From Arthrobacter sp. efr-133-TYG-118 (GTDB lineage Bacteria; Actinomycetota; Actinomycetes; Actinomycetales; Micrococcaceae), in contig NZ_JARVRH010000024.1 in NCBI RefSeq assembly GCF_030209755.1, positions 170,731-234,730 on the forward strand: 64,000 nucleotides of DNA, in the 5' to 3' direction. The notes under the pieces were generated by a model that did no database searches, was not told where the DNA came from, and saw only the letters and a list, made by a program, of their open reading frames with translations. Position numbers and translations under genes: made by a program. This document shows, piece after piece, positions 55,027 through 63,836 of the stretch; within the stretch, counting starts at the first letter, position 1, and every line of letters starts with the position of its first letter.

Positions 55027-55096
55027 CAACTAGTCCCCACCGCCTCCCTAACCTCGCTTCGCTCGGCCAGGGAACCCGGGCGGTGGGGACTAGTTG
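55027..55096. repeat. long palindrome P3 between gatB and the DUF5666 gene
   Basis: Perfect 18-base arms CAACTAGTCCCCACCGCC (55027-55044) and its complement (55079-55096) enclose a loop that itself pairs (TCCCT with AGGGA). It lies 14 bp beyond the gatB stop. It may serve as a terminator, or be a REP-like element; only one copy is in this window. Confidence 0.85.
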
Positions 55097-55109
55097 GGTC
55101 AGGGTGAAC

Positions 55110-56618
55110 TCAGCCTTCGACGCCGAGCCTCTCCAGGATCAGCTCCTTGACGCGGCCGGCGTCGGCCTGCCCGCGGGTGGCTTTCATGACTCCGCCGACG
55201 ATCGCACCGATGGCCTGAAGCTTGCCGCTGCGGATCTTCTCCGCGACGTCGGGCTGGGCCGCAAGTGCGGCGTCGATCGCTTCCAGCAGGGGGCCGTCGT
55301 CGGACACGACGGCGAGGCCGCGCTTCTCGACGATCTCCGCCGGGGTGCCCTCGCCCGCGAGGACGCCGTCGAGCACCTGGGAAGCCATCTTGTTGTTGAT
55401 CTTGCCGCCCTCGACGAGCTTGTTGAGCTCCACGATGGTTTCCGGCGTGACGCCGAGTTCGGAGGGATCGACGTCGGCCGTCTTGGCGCGTCCGACGATC
55501 TCGCCCATCCACCACTTGCGGGCCACGGAGGCACTGGCACCGGCGGCGATGGTCTCCTCGACGGAGTCCATGACGCCGGCGTTCACGACGTCGCGGAACT
55601 CGAGGTCCGAATAGCCCCAGTCGGCCTGGAGCCGCTTGCGGCGGGCCGCGGGCGGCTCGGGCAGCGTGGCGCGGAGTTCTTCAACCCATTCACGGGAGGC
55701 GAGGACCGGAACGAGGTCCGGCTCCGGGAAGTAGCGGTAGTCGTCGGCGTCGGACTTTGCCCGGCCCGACGTCGTCGTGCGCGTGTCCTCGTGCCAGTGG
55801 CGCGTTTCCTGGATGACCGGCTCACCGGAGTCCAAAACGGCGGCGTGGCGCTGGATTTCGTAACGGACGGCGTGCTCGACGGCGCGCAGCGAGTTCACGT
55901 TCTTCGTCTCGGAACGGATGCCGAAGCGCTCGCGGCCGTGCGGGCGCAGGGAGACGTTCGCATCGCAACGGACGTTGCCGCGTTCCATCTTGGCGTCGGA
56001 AACGCCGAGGTTCTTGACGATTTCGCGCACTGCGGCAACGTAGGCCTTGGCGAGCTCGGGTGCCCGGCTGCCTGCGCCCTCGATCGGTTTAGTGACGATT
56101 TCCACGAGCGGAACGCCGGAACGGTTGTAGTCTACCAGCGAGTAGTCGGCGCCTTGGATGCGTCCCGTGGCGCCACCCATGTGGGTGAGCTTTCCGGCGT
56201 CCTCTTCCATGTGTGCGCGCTCGATCTCGACGCGGAATACCGTGCCGTCCGAGAGTTCGATGTCCAGGTAGCCGTCGTACGCGATGGGCTCGTCGTACTG
56301 GGACGTCTGGAAGTTCTTCGGGGTGTCCGGGTAGAAGTAGTTCTTCCGGGCGAAGCGGCAGTACTCGGCGATCTTGCAGTTCAGGGCAAGGCCGATCTTG
56401 ATGGAGGACTCCACTGCCGTCTTGTTCACCACGGGCAGGACGCCGGGCATGCCAAGGTCAACCTCGTTGACGTTGGTGTTCGGCTCGTCGCCGAAGACGT
56501 TCGGGGCGGAGGAGAACATCTTGGTCTTGGTGTTGAGCTCCACGTGGACCTCGAAGCCAAGGACGGGATCGTACTTCTCCATGGCCTCTTCGAAGCTGAG
56601 GATGGCGTCGGTAGACAT
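55110..56618 (-). CDS. gatB: aspartyl/glutamyl-tRNA amidotransferase subunit B
   Basis: 502-aa subunit of the GatCAB complex, which amidates Glu-tRNA(Gln) and/or Asp-tRNA(Asn). It has GFEVHVELNTKTKMFSSAPN near the start, the Cys of the zinc site region, the SDGTVFRVEIERAHMEEDAGK loop and VDYNRSGVPLVEIVTKP. The C-terminal YqeY-like tail, VRELAxxRLGV-type, is present (KELILERLGVEG). Its ATG shares a base with the gatA stop (TGATG). Confidence 0.96.
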   Translation of the reverse strand: MSTDAILSFEEAMEKYDPVLGFEVHVELNTKTKMFSSAPNVFGDEPNTNVNEVDLGMPGVLPVVNKTAVESSIKIGLALNCKIAEYCRFARKNYFYPDTPKNFQTSQYDEPIAYDGYLDIELSDGTVFRVEIERAHMEEDAGKLTHMGGATGRIQGADYSLVDYNRSGVPLVEIVTKPIEGAGSRAPELAKAYVAAVREIVKNLGVSDAKMERGNVRCDANVSLRPHGRERFGIRSETKNVNSLRAVEHAVRYEIQRHAAVLDSGEPVIQETRHWHEDTRTTTSGRAKSDADDYRYFPEPDLVPVLASREWVEELRATLPEPPAARRKRLQADWGYSDLEFRDVVNAGVMDSVEETIAAGASASVARKWWMGEIVGRAKTADVDPSELGVTPETIVELNKLVEGGKINNKMASQVLDGVLAGEGTPAEIVEKRGLAVVSDDGPLLEAIDAALAAQPDVAEKIRSGKLQAIGAIVGGVMKATRGQADAGRVKELILERLGVEG

Positions 56619-58183
56619 CAGTTGGAACCTCCGGCGATGGTGGAGCTGGAACCGAGAACAGGGGCACGGTCCAGCAAGGGGCCGCCCCACTTCTCTTCGA
56701 GCAAGGATTCAAGGACAGCGCCCACACGGTAGAGTCGGGCGTCCTCGCGGGCAGGCGCCAGCAGTTGGATGCCGACGGGCAGGCCGTCTTCGTCGGCCAG
56801 GCCGCCAGGCAGGGACAAGCCCGGGATACCGGCCATGTTCGCCGGGATGGTGGCGACGTCGTTGAGGTACATGGCCAGCGGATCGTCGAGCTTCTCCCCC
56901 AGCTTGAAGGCGGTGGTGGGAGCCGTCGGCGAAATCAGGACGTCGGCCTGCGCGAACGCGGCGTCGAAGTCACGCTGGATGAGCGTCCGGACCTTCTGCG
57001 CCGAACCGTAGTAGGCGTCGTAATAACCGGCGCTCAGGGCGTAGGTGCCCAGGATGATGCGGCGCTTGACCTCATCGCCGAAACCGGCGGCGCGGGTAGC
57101 GGCCATGACGCGTTCGATTGTCATGGGGCCGTCCTCGGGCAGAACCCGCAGACCGTAGCGCACGCCGTCGAACTTGGCCAGGTTGCTGGAAACCTCGGAC
57201 GGCATGATCAGGTAGTAGGCGCCCAGCGCGTACTTGAAGTTGGGGCAGGAAACCTCGACGATTTCCGCGCCGGCCTCCTTGAGCAGCTCAAGGGACTCGT
57301 TGAAACGGTTCTCGACGCCGGCCTGGTAGCCCTCGCCGTGGAGTTCCTTGATGATGCCGATCTTCATGCCCGTGACGTTGCCCGTCTTGGCTGCCGCAAC
57401 GAGGGTGTCGAAGGGGTCGGTGAGCGAGGTGGAGTCGAAGGGGTCGTGGCCGCCGATGACTTCCTGCAGCAGGGCCGAGTCCAGCACGGTCCTCGAAACC
57501 GGGCCGATCTGGTCCAGCGAAGACGCCATGGCAATGGCACCGTAGCGCGATACAGCGCCGTACGTTGGCTTCATGCCGACCGTACCGGTGACGGCGCCGG
57601 GCTGGCGGATGGATCCGCCGGTGTCCGTGCCGAGGGCCAGCGGCGCTTCGAAAGCTGCGACGGCGGCCGCAGAGCCACCGCCGGAGCCGCCGGGAATGCG
57701 GTCCAGGTCCCACGGGTTGCGGGTGGGGCCGTAAGCCGAGTGTTCCGTGGAGGACCCCATGGCGAATTCGTCCAGGTTGGTCTTGCCAAGGATGGGCATC
57801 TTCGCTGCGCGCAGCCTCTTGATGACGGTGGCGTCATACGGGCTGTGCCAGCCCTCGAGGATCTTGGAGCCGGCCGTGGTGGGCTGGCCAATGGTGACGA
57901 TGAGGTCCTTGACGGCGATGGGCACGCCGGCGAGTTCGTGCAGCGCTTCAGCTTCGGCACCGCCGGCGGCGCGGATTGCGTCCACCTCGGCGGCGACGGC
58001 GAGCGCCTCTTCAGCGTTGACGTGCAAAAAAGCGTGGATGCCATCAGCCCCGCCGTCTACAAGTGCGATGCGGTCCAGGTACGCCTGGGTGACCTCGACG
58101 GACGTGACCTCGCGCGCGGCCAGCTTGGCGGCCAACTGTGCTGCGGACAGGCGGATGAGTTCGGAGTTGTTCAATTCAGTCAT
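56618..58183 (-). CDS. gatA: aspartyl/glutamyl-tRNA amidotransferase subunit A
   Basis: 521-aa amidase-signature subunit that releases ammonia from glutamine. The catalytic triad is visible: K92 in PIAVKDLIVTIG, cis-Ser S167 in IPGGSGGGSAAA, and nucleophile S191 in LGTDTGGSIRQPG. It starts at ATG 58183, four bases after the gatC stop, and overlaps gatB by one base, giving the standard gatC-gatA-gatB operon. Confidence 0.96.
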   Translation of the reverse strand: MTELNNSELIRLSAAQLAAKLAAREVTSVEVTQAYLDRIALVDGGADGIHAFLHVNAEEALAVAAEVDAIRAAGGAEAEALHELAGVPIAVKDLIVTIGQPTTAGSKILEGWHSPYDATVIKRLRAAKMPILGKTNLDEFAMGSSTEHSAYGPTRNPWDLDRIPGGSGGGSAAAVAAFEAPLALGTDTGGSIRQPGAVTGTVGMKPTYGAVSRYGAIAMASSLDQIGPVSRTVLDSALLQEVIGGHDPFDSTSLTDPFDTLVAAAKTGNVTGMKIGIIKELHGEGYQAGVENRFNESLELLKEAGAEIVEVSCPNFKYALGAYYLIMPSEVSSNLAKFDGVRYGLRVLPEDGPMTIERVMAATRAAGFGDEVKRRIILGTYALSAGYYDAYYGSAQKVRTLIQRDFDAAFAQADVLISPTAPTTAFKLGEKLDDPLAMYLNDVATIPANMAGIPGLSLPGGLADEDGLPVGIQLLAPAREDARLYRVGAVLESLLEEKWGGPLLDRAPVLGSSSTIAGGSN

Positions 58184-58187
58184 TCGC

Positions 58188-58484
58188 TTAGTCCTCATCC
58201 AGGATTGCCGGAACCTTGAAGCGGCCCTCGAAGGAATCCGGAGCCCCGGACAAGGCCTGCTCAGCCGTGAACGTGTGGCCCACGACGTCTTCACGGAACA
58301 CGTTGCTCAACGGAATCGGGTGGGACGTAGCCGGGACATCGTCCCCGGCAGCTTCGCTGACGGACTTCACCGAGTCCACGATGACGGCAAGCTCGCCGGC
58401 CATCCTGTCCAGCTCTTCGGCACTCATTTCAATGTGAGCCAGACGCGCAAGATGCGCGACGTCGTCACGGTTGATCGCAGCCAT
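58188..58484 (-). CDS. gatC: aspartyl/glutamyl-tRNA amidotransferase subunit C
   Basis: 98-aa subunit that wraps around GatA. The pattern INRDDVAHLARLAHIEMSAEELDRMAGELAVIVDSV and the later FREDVVG are typical. ATG 58484 is preceded by GGGGAG with good spacing. It is the first gene of the gatCAB operon. Confidence 0.94.
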   Translation of the reverse strand: MAAINRDDVAHLARLAHIEMSAEELDRMAGELAVIVDSVKSVSEAAGDDVPATSHPIPLSNVFREDVVGHTFTAEQALSGAPDSFEGRFKVPAILDED

Positions 58485-58545
58485 GGATCTCCCCTGCAAA
58501 GTTCAAATGGTTTTCCGGACTAGTCTACGTTGGTTGGACGACGAA

Positions 58546-58609
58546 CAACGCGGGGTCACTTACGGTCCATCCGGAGGTCCGGAATGGGCCGTAAGTGACC
58601 CCGCGTTGC
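58546..58609. repeat. dispersed palindromic repeat P1, copy 2
   Basis: Same arms as at 26615-26679 (CAACGCGGGGTCACTTACGG... and its complement) with a different loop. It lies 21 bp beyond the stop of the citrate transporter gene (- strand) and upstream of gatC, so it can act as a terminator for the transporter. Confidence 0.9.
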
Positions 58610-58630
58610 TTGGTGCGGGTAATTGGTTTG

Positions 58631-60103
58631 TTACCCGATGCCGATGGCTCCCGTCAGCATGCCTACTGCGAGCATGACGACGGAGATGACCGCCGTGCGC
58701 CACAGGACCTTCTTATGGTGGTCTCCCAGTTCCACCTTGGCCAGGGAGACGAGGAGCAGGATCGCGGGGACCAGGGGGCTCTGGAGGTGGAAGGGCTGGC
58801 CGGTGATGGAGGCGCGGGCCATTTCCGCTCCGCTGATGCCGTAGTGCGCGGCGGTTTCGCTCAGGACCGGCAGGACACCGAAGTAGAAGGCATCGTTGCT
58901 CATGAAGAACGTCATCGGGATGCTGAGCAGGCCGGTGATGACGGCCATGAACGGACCCATCTCGGCGGGGATGATGTGGACCAGCCACGCGGACATTTCC
59001 TTGACCATGCCGGTGCCGTTGAGGACACCCGTGAGAACAGCTGCAGCCATGACCATGCTGACCACGGCCACGATGGACGGTGCGTGGGCCACCAGCTGCG
59101 CGCCTTGCTCCTTGACCTTGGGGAAGTTCACCAAGAGGGCAATCGCGGAACCCACCATGAAGACGTAGGGCAGCGGCACAAGGTTGGCCACGAGCATGAC
59201 CATCACGGCGACGGTCAGGCCGAGGTTGAACCAGAAGAGCTTCGGGCGCAGGGTCTTGCGGTTGGGATCGAGCGCGGTGGCGGTCAAACCGGTGTCGGCG
59301 AGGTCCACGAGGGTTTCGGTGCTTTCCAGGAGTCCGACGCCGGCGCCTCCGCCGGCGCCAGGCCTACCGGCGGCACGGCCCGGGCCGAAACTGCGGCCCG
59401 GGGATCCGGCACCGGCACCGCTGCGGTGCGTGCCGCCGTCGAACACGTCACCGGCGTCGGCGACGTCACCCCAGATCTCGGGGGCCGTGGCACGGAGGCG
59501 GTTGCGTTCCTGCAGGCCCAAGAGCCAGGAGAACACGAACACGACGACGAGGCCCGCAATGAGGGACGGCACCATCGGAACAAACACGTCGTTGACATCG
59601 ATCTTGAGGGCGGTGGCCGCACGGGCTGTGGGGCCACCCCAAGGCAGGATGTTCATAGTGCCGTTCGCCAGGCCGGCAACGCAGGTCAGGACTACGGGGC
59701 TCATCTTCAAGCGGAGGTAGACGGGCAGCATCGCCGCGGTGGTGAGGATGAAGGTGGTGGAGCCGTCGCCATCGAGCGATACTGCGGCCGCGAGGATGGC
59801 GGTGCCCAGGACGACCTTGGCGGGGTCGTTGCCCAGCTTGCGGAGGATGAACTTCACCAGTGGGTCAAACAGGCCGACGTCGATCATGAGTCCGAAATAC
59901 ACGATCGCGAACATCAGGAGGGCGGCCGTGGACGTCATGGACTTCATCGAGTCCATCACCATGCTTCCGATGCCAAGACCGGCGCCGGCGAACAAACCGA
60001 AGATAGTGGGAACGATGATCAGCGCCAGAACGGGCGTCAACTTCTTTGTCATGATCAGGACCATGAACACCGCAATCATTGCGAATCCAAGCAATACCAG
60101 CAC
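58631..60103 (-). CDS. CitMHS-family citrate:metal symporter
   Basis: 490-aa ion-transporter-superfamily protein with about 11-12 hydrophobic segments. It has GDGSTTFILTTAAMLPVYLRLKMSP and NILPWGGPTARAATAL in the first half, and PFMAVITGLLSIPMTFFMSNDAFYFGVLPVLSE in the second, the CitMHS signature for uptake of citrate complexed with Mg2+ or Ca2+. A Gly/Ala/Pro/Arg-rich insert of about 50 residues (near residues 215-262) lies in the central cytoplasmic loop. It is divergent from the CitA/CitB-type sensor pair, its likely regulator. Confidence 0.93.
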   Translation of the reverse strand: MLVLLGFAMIAVFMVLIMTKKLTPVLALIIVPTIFGLFAGAGLGIGSMVMDSMKSMTSTAALLMFAIVYFGLMIDVGLFDPLVKFILRKLGNDPAKVVLGTAILAAAVSLDGDGSTTFILTTAAMLPVYLRLKMSPVVLTCVAGLANGTMNILPWGGPTARAATALKIDVNDVFVPMVPSLIAGLVVVFVFSWLLGLQERNRLRATAPEIWGDVADAGDVFDGGTHRSGAGAGSPGRSFGPGRAAGRPGAGGGAGVGLLESTETLVDLADTGLTATALDPNRKTLRPKLFWFNLGLTVAVMVMLVANLVPLPYVFMVGSAIALLVNFPKVKEQGAQLVAHAPSIVAVVSMVMAAAVLTGVLNGTGMVKEMSAWLVHIIPAEMGPFMAVITGLLSIPMTFFMSNDAFYFGVLPVLSETAAHYGISGAEMARASITGQPFHLQSPLVPAILLLVSLAKVELGDHHKKVLWRTAVISVVMLAVGMLTGAIGIG

Positions 60104-60216
60104 AGCCGGCTCCTTACTACAGTGAACGGCATCACGTCGATGTGATGCGCGATACAGAACGTATAGTGGCGACGCTCACGGCGGGGCGTTTGTGGGATTT
60201 GATGGACATACTGCTG

Positions 60217-60246
60217 ATTGAGAGCATTTTGCTCATTGTGCTCAAT
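60217..60246. promoter_or_regulatory. nested inverted repeats in the citrate intergenic region
   Basis: ATTGAG (60217-60222) and CTCAAT (60241-60246) flank the palindrome GAGCA-TTT-TGCTC (60222-60234). The 226-bp gap between the transporter and sensor genes is AT-rich only here. It is a candidate binding site for the CitB-type regulator. Confidence 0.45.
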
Positions 60247-60329
60247 GCTTCAATGGAGAGGTAGACGAAGAACTACAGCGCCGCTGCTGCCCCGCTCCAG
60301 CCGGCCGTTCCCCATCGGAAGGAGGCAGG

Positions 60330-62135
60330 ATGCCCAGGCTTGCCCTGCGGTTCTCGACGCAGACCCTGCTCCTCCAGCTCGGCGTCGTCCTCTTGGTGGT
60401 GCTGCTCAGCGGCACCGTCCATGCGTGGCTCGTCTATGGGCGTATCGGCACAGAGGCGGAGAACCAGGCGCTGACTTTGGCGCGAACGGTGGCCTCGGAT
60501 CCGGTCATCCGTTCCCAGGTCGGAGCCATCAGCAAAGAGTCGGGAACCCCGCCCGCTACCGTTCTCGCGGCCGGCCCCATCCAAGCCGCTGCCGAGGCTG
60601 CCCGGAGCCGCACTGGTGCTTTGTTCGTGGTGGTCACGGACGAGACCGGCCTGCGGCTGGCACACCCCGACCGGGCCCGGCTCGGCGAACGGGTCAGCAC
60701 TGACCCCTCGGATGCCCTCTCCGGGAAGGAAGTCACCACCCGGAACACCGGAACCTTGGGGCCGTCCGCGGGTGCCAAGGTTCCGGTGTACGCGCCAGGT
60801 TCTTCGGCGACGGTGGTGGGCGAAATCAGCGTCGGCTACTCCATGGAGTCGCTCGGCCAAAGCCTTGCCGAGGACATCGTCCCGATTGCCCTGACCGCGG
60901 CGGGCTCCCTGATTGCAGGCGTCCTGGCGTCGTTCCTCCTGCGTCGTCGATTGCAACGCCTGACCCTGGGCCTCGAACCCGAAGAAATCAGCACCCTCGT
61001 ACACGACCAGGTGGCCGTGCTTCAAGGCGTGGACGACGGCGTGATCGGCATTTCCGCCGATGGCCGCATCACGGTCTTCAATGCCGCGGCGAGGCGGTTG
61101 CTGGGCATGCCGGAAGGCTCGGAGACTCCCGGCTCTCCCGCCACGGCCGGCCCCGACTGGGCAGGCTCGGACTTGACCGGCACCGACTGGGAAAGGGCTG
61201 CCGTCCCGGCGCAGCTGAAAGCCCTCACTCAACCCTCAGCGCACGACGCCGAAGCCGCGGAAATCGTTGCGGGCGGCCGGGTCTTGGTTGCCAACGCCCG
61301 CAAGGCGCTGCACCGCAAGGAAGATCTCGGCTGGGTGGTCATGCTCAGGGACCGGACCGAGCTGCAGCAGCTGACACGCCAGCTCGACGCCGTGGGCACC
61401 ATGTCCGCCGCGCTCCGGGCCCAGCGCCACGAATTCGCGAACCAGCTCCATACGATCGCCGGTTTCATGAGCATCGGCCAACATGGCCAGGCCAAGGACT
61501 ATCTCGCCAGGATCTCCGCCACCGGGCCGCTGAAGTTTCCCGTGCAGCAAGCCGAGCTCCTCCAGGATCCTTATCTGCAGGCGTTCGTCGGCGCGAAGAG
61601 CGTTGAAGCGGACGAGCGAGGGGTGGCGTTGCGGATCGGCCCGGAGACGCTGGTGCGGGAGCACGTCACCGAGCCGCAGGACGTCACCACAGTGCTCGGC
61701 AACCTGATCGACAACGCCGTCAACGCCGCCGTCGCCGGCTCTTCGACGCAACGCTGGGTGGAGCTTGAGCTGCTCGACGAACCGGGGCCCGACGGCGGCA
61801 CGCTGCACATCGTCGTCGCGGACTCCGGCGACGGCCTCGGCGGCATCGAGCCCGAAAGGGTTTTCGTGGAAGGATTCACGACGGCGGAGGCCGCCGACGG
61901 CGGGATCGCCAGGGCAGGCGGGCAGGGACTCGGCCTCGCGCTGGTCCGGCAACTCGCCCGCCGCCGCGGTGGCGACGTGCGCGTCCTGGAACCGGGCTCG
62001 CCGGGCGGTCCAGGCGCCGTCTTCATGGCCACGATGCCGAAGGTGACCGGCACACCGGAAGAAGCCCCGCGAGCGGAACCCTCCGCAGCCACCGAACCAC
62101 CCGCAGCAACCGTGCGCAAGGAAGGACACCGGTGA
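60330..62135 (+). CDS. CitA/DcuS-type sensor histidine kinase
   Basis: 601-aa sensor. TM1 (about 15-36), an extracytoplasmic PAS-like citrate/dicarboxylate domain (about 40-182, with FVVVTDETGLRLAHPDRARLGE), TM2 (about 185-205), a cytoplasmic PAS (VLQGVDDGVIGISADGRITVFNAAARRLLGM), then phospho-His H367 in RAQRHEFANQLHTIAGF and an HATPase (NLIDNAVNAAV, DSGDGLGG, GQGLGLALVRQL). A Gly/Pro/Ala-rich linker (about 262-290) interrupts the PAS region. GGAGG precedes the ATG. It forms a pair with the next gene and faces the citrate transporter gene. Confidence 0.94.
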   Translation: MPRLALRFSTQTLLLQLGVVLLVVLLSGTVHAWLVYGRIGTEAENQALTLARTVASDPVIRSQVGAISKESGTPPATVLAAGPIQAAAEAARSRTGALFVVVTDETGLRLAHPDRARLGERVSTDPSDALSGKEVTTRNTGTLGPSAGAKVPVYAPGSSATVVGEISVGYSMESLGQSLAEDIVPIALTAAGSLIAGVLASFLLRRRLQRLTLGLEPEEISTLVHDQVAVLQGVDDGVIGISADGRITVFNAAARRLLGMPEGSETPGSPATAGPDWAGSDLTGTDWERAAVPAQLKALTQPSAHDAEAAEIVAGGRVLVANARKALHRKEDLGWVVMLRDRTELQQLTRQLDAVGTMSAALRAQRHEFANQLHTIAGFMSIGQHGQAKDYLARISATGPLKFPVQQAELLQDPYLQAFVGAKSVEADERGVALRIGPETLVREHVTEPQDVTTVLGNLIDNAVNAAVAGSSTQRWVELELLDEPGPDGGTLHIVVADSGDGLGGIEPERVFVEGFTTAEAADGGIARAGGQGLGLALVRQLARRRGGDVRVLEPGSPGGPGAVFMATMPKVTGTPEEAPRAEPSAATEPPAATVRKEGHR

Positions 62136-62806
62136 GCGAAGACTTCAGGGTGTTGATTGTGGATGACGATTTCCACGTCGCCAAGCTCCATGCCGCCTAC
62201 GTGGACTCCGTGGCCGGTTTCCTTGCCTTGGCCCCGGTGGGATCCACGGCGCAGGCGCTGCAGTCCGTACACAGCCTTCGGCCGGACCTCGTGTTGCTGG
62301 ACGTTTATCTGCCGGACGGTTCGGGGCTGGATCTGCTGGGGCAACTCGATGTGGATGCGATGATGCTGACCGCCGCTTCCGACGCCGTGTCCATCAGGAC
62401 AGCCCTGCGCCGCGGGGCTTTGGCGTATCTGCTGAAACCGTTCACCGCCGAATCGCTGTCCCAGCAACTGCGCTCCTATGCCAGATACCGGCGGATCCTC
62501 GGCCGGCAGCATGCCGTGGACCAGGACACGATTGAACGGGCCAAGCGGGCGCTCGTCGCCGGTGACGTGGCGCCGTCGGGAAAGCCGCGTTCGGCGACCG
62601 AAGCATCGGTGCTGGACTCCTTGGCACCAGGGGAACAATACTCGGCCACGGAAGTAGCGGAACGGGTGGGCGTCTCGCGCGCCACGGCGCAACGGTACCT
62701 GTCCTCGCTCGCCGACGATGGCGCCGTCGAGATCCAACTGCGTTACGGCACCACGGGCCGCCCGGAACACCGCTACGGCGTCCCCGCGCGGCTCTCCCCC
62801 AAGTAG
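62132..62806 (+). CDS. CitB/DcuR-type response regulator
   Basis: 224-aa regulator. The receiver has D11-D12 and phosphoacceptor D57 (LVLLDVYLPDGSGLDLL), with the Lys in YLLKPFTAESL. The C-terminal part carries a helix-turn-helix SATEVAERVGVSRATAQRYLSSLADDGAVE, the pattern of the CitB family. The GTG start overlaps the kinase stop (GTGA). It should activate the divergent citrate transporter when citrate is sensed. Confidence 0.94.
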   Translation: MSEDFRVLIVDDDFHVAKLHAAYVDSVAGFLALAPVGSTAQALQSVHSLRPDLVLLDVYLPDGSGLDLLGQLDVDAMMLTAASDAVSIRTALRRGALAYLLKPFTAESLSQQLRSYARYRRILGRQHAVDQDTIERAKRALVAGDVAPSGKPRSATEASVLDSLAPGEQYSATEVAERVGVSRATAQRYLSSLADDGAVEIQLRYGTTGRPEHRYGVPARLSPK

Positions 62807-62813
62807 CAGCCCA

Positions 62814-62879
62814 CCCAACTGACTCGCAGTAGATGCCATTATGAGGCGTCAAAACGACACCTAATGCGAGTCAGTTGGG
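62814..62879. repeat. dispersed palindromic repeat P2, copy 2
   Basis: Perfect 15-base ends CCCAACTGACTCGCA and TGCGAGTCAGTTGGG enclose a core that also pairs (CATTA with TAATG). It fills the gap between two convergent genes (regulator and RidA), within 8 and 5 bases of their stops. A shortened copy is at 22784-22859. Confidence 0.9.
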
Positions 62880-62883
62880 ATGG

Positions 62884-63264
62884 CTAGGCGCTCTTCTGGG
62901 CTACCAGTTCGATTTCGACCAGCATTTCCGGATCGAGGAACGGCAGGACATGGACCAGGGAAAGGGTGGGACGGATCTCGCCGAAGACCTCGCCGTGCGC
63001 GCGGCCGGCGTCTTCCCACTTGCTGATGTCGGTCAGGTAGAGCTTGGACTGCACGACGTCCTCGTAGGCGAACCCGGCGTCGGCAAGGACCGCACCCAGT
63101 TTTTCGAGGATGTACTTGGTCTGCGAGTAGAAGTCGTCGCCCACGATGCCATCAGGCCCGGACGCCGCCGTGGCCGAAATGAAGAGTGTGTTGTCCACCT
63201 GGACCGCACGGGAGTATCCAAGGGTCTGTTCCCAGACCGAACCCGTGCCGAATGTCTTGCGCAT
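62884..63264 (-). CDS. RidA-family protein (YjgF/YER057c/UK114)
   Basis: 126-aa enamine/imine deaminase family member. It has NTLFISATAASGPDGIVG, IFVQ-like segments replaced by FYSQTKYILEKLGAVLADAG, and DVVQSKLYLTDISKWEDAGRAHGEVFGEIRPTLSLVHV with the conserved Arg that binds substrate. It protects against reactive enamines or belongs to a subgroup with other ligands. The length is normal. Confidence 0.9.
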   Translation of the reverse strand: MRKTFGTGSVWEQTLGYSRAVQVDNTLFISATAASGPDGIVGDDFYSQTKYILEKLGAVLADAGFAYEDVVQSKLYLTDISKWEDAGRAHGEVFGEIRPTLSLVHVLPFLDPEMLVEIELVAQKSA

Positions 63265-63323
63265 GCCGCGCCTTTCTCAGTTTTCCGCACCCGGCACTAC
63301 AGCCGGGAGTTTACGAGGAAACT

Positions 63324-63836
63324 TTAAGGCTGACGGACATCCTGCCGGTAAACGAACAGCTTTATGTCGGTGCCGGGTACGAACCAGTCGCGCCCGGGCT
63401 CTCTCTCGAATCCGGTCTTGGTGTACAGGGCATTGGCGCTTTCCCACGTGGCGCCGGTAGTGAGGGAAACGGCGTTGATGCCATCCATCGAGCGGGCTTG
63501 GTCGACTACCGCCTGAACGAGGGCTCGTCCCGCGCCCGAGCGCTGAACCTCCGGATCAACTACCAAGGTGCGCATTTCGAGTTCGTCCGGAAGGCCAATG
63601 TCCGAAAAGTCGCCTCCAGCCTTGGCTGACGTGACGGAGCCGATGACCTGGCCATCGCGCTCGGCGACGAAAACGTCGGCGTACCGGGCGCGACCGGCCA
63701 CATCGCGCAGCTTCTGCAAGTACGGGTGATCCGGGCTGCCGTAGTAGCCAGCGGTCACGTAAGACGCCATCGTGACTCGGGCTACGGCGTCGTAGTCTTC
63801 TGGCTGGGCGGGACGGACGGTAATCTGCGAATGCAC
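63324..63836 (-). CDS. GNAT-family N-acetyltransferase
   Basis: 170-aa acetyltransferase from a GTG start (VHSQITVRPAQPEDYDAVARVTMASYV). The acetyl-CoA loop motif is VDPEVQRSGAGRALVQAVVDQA, preceded by ELEMRTLVV, and the C-terminal motif is ANALYTKTGFEREPGRDWFVPGTDI. The substrate is unknown. ATG- and GTG-like alternatives exist upstream (to 63956), but family similarity begins at 63836. The 164 bases to the window end hold no gene I can support. Confidence 0.87.
   Translation of the reverse strand: MHSQITVRPAQPEDYDAVARVTMASYVTAGYYGSPDHPYLQKLRDVAGRARYADVFVAERDGQVIGSVTSAKAGGDFSDIGLPDELEMRTLVVDPEVQRSGAGRALVQAVVDQARSMDGINAVSLTTGATWESANALYTKTGFEREPGRDWFVPGTDIKLFVYRQDVRQP

Noticed and set aside
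56765..58219. 484-codon + strand frame opposite gatA
   Set aside because: Antisense shadow; GatA has all catalytic residues on the - strand.
58595..60145. 516-codon + strand frame rich in Asp, Gly and His
   Set aside because: Antisense shadow of the CitMHS gene, whose membrane segments explain its composition.
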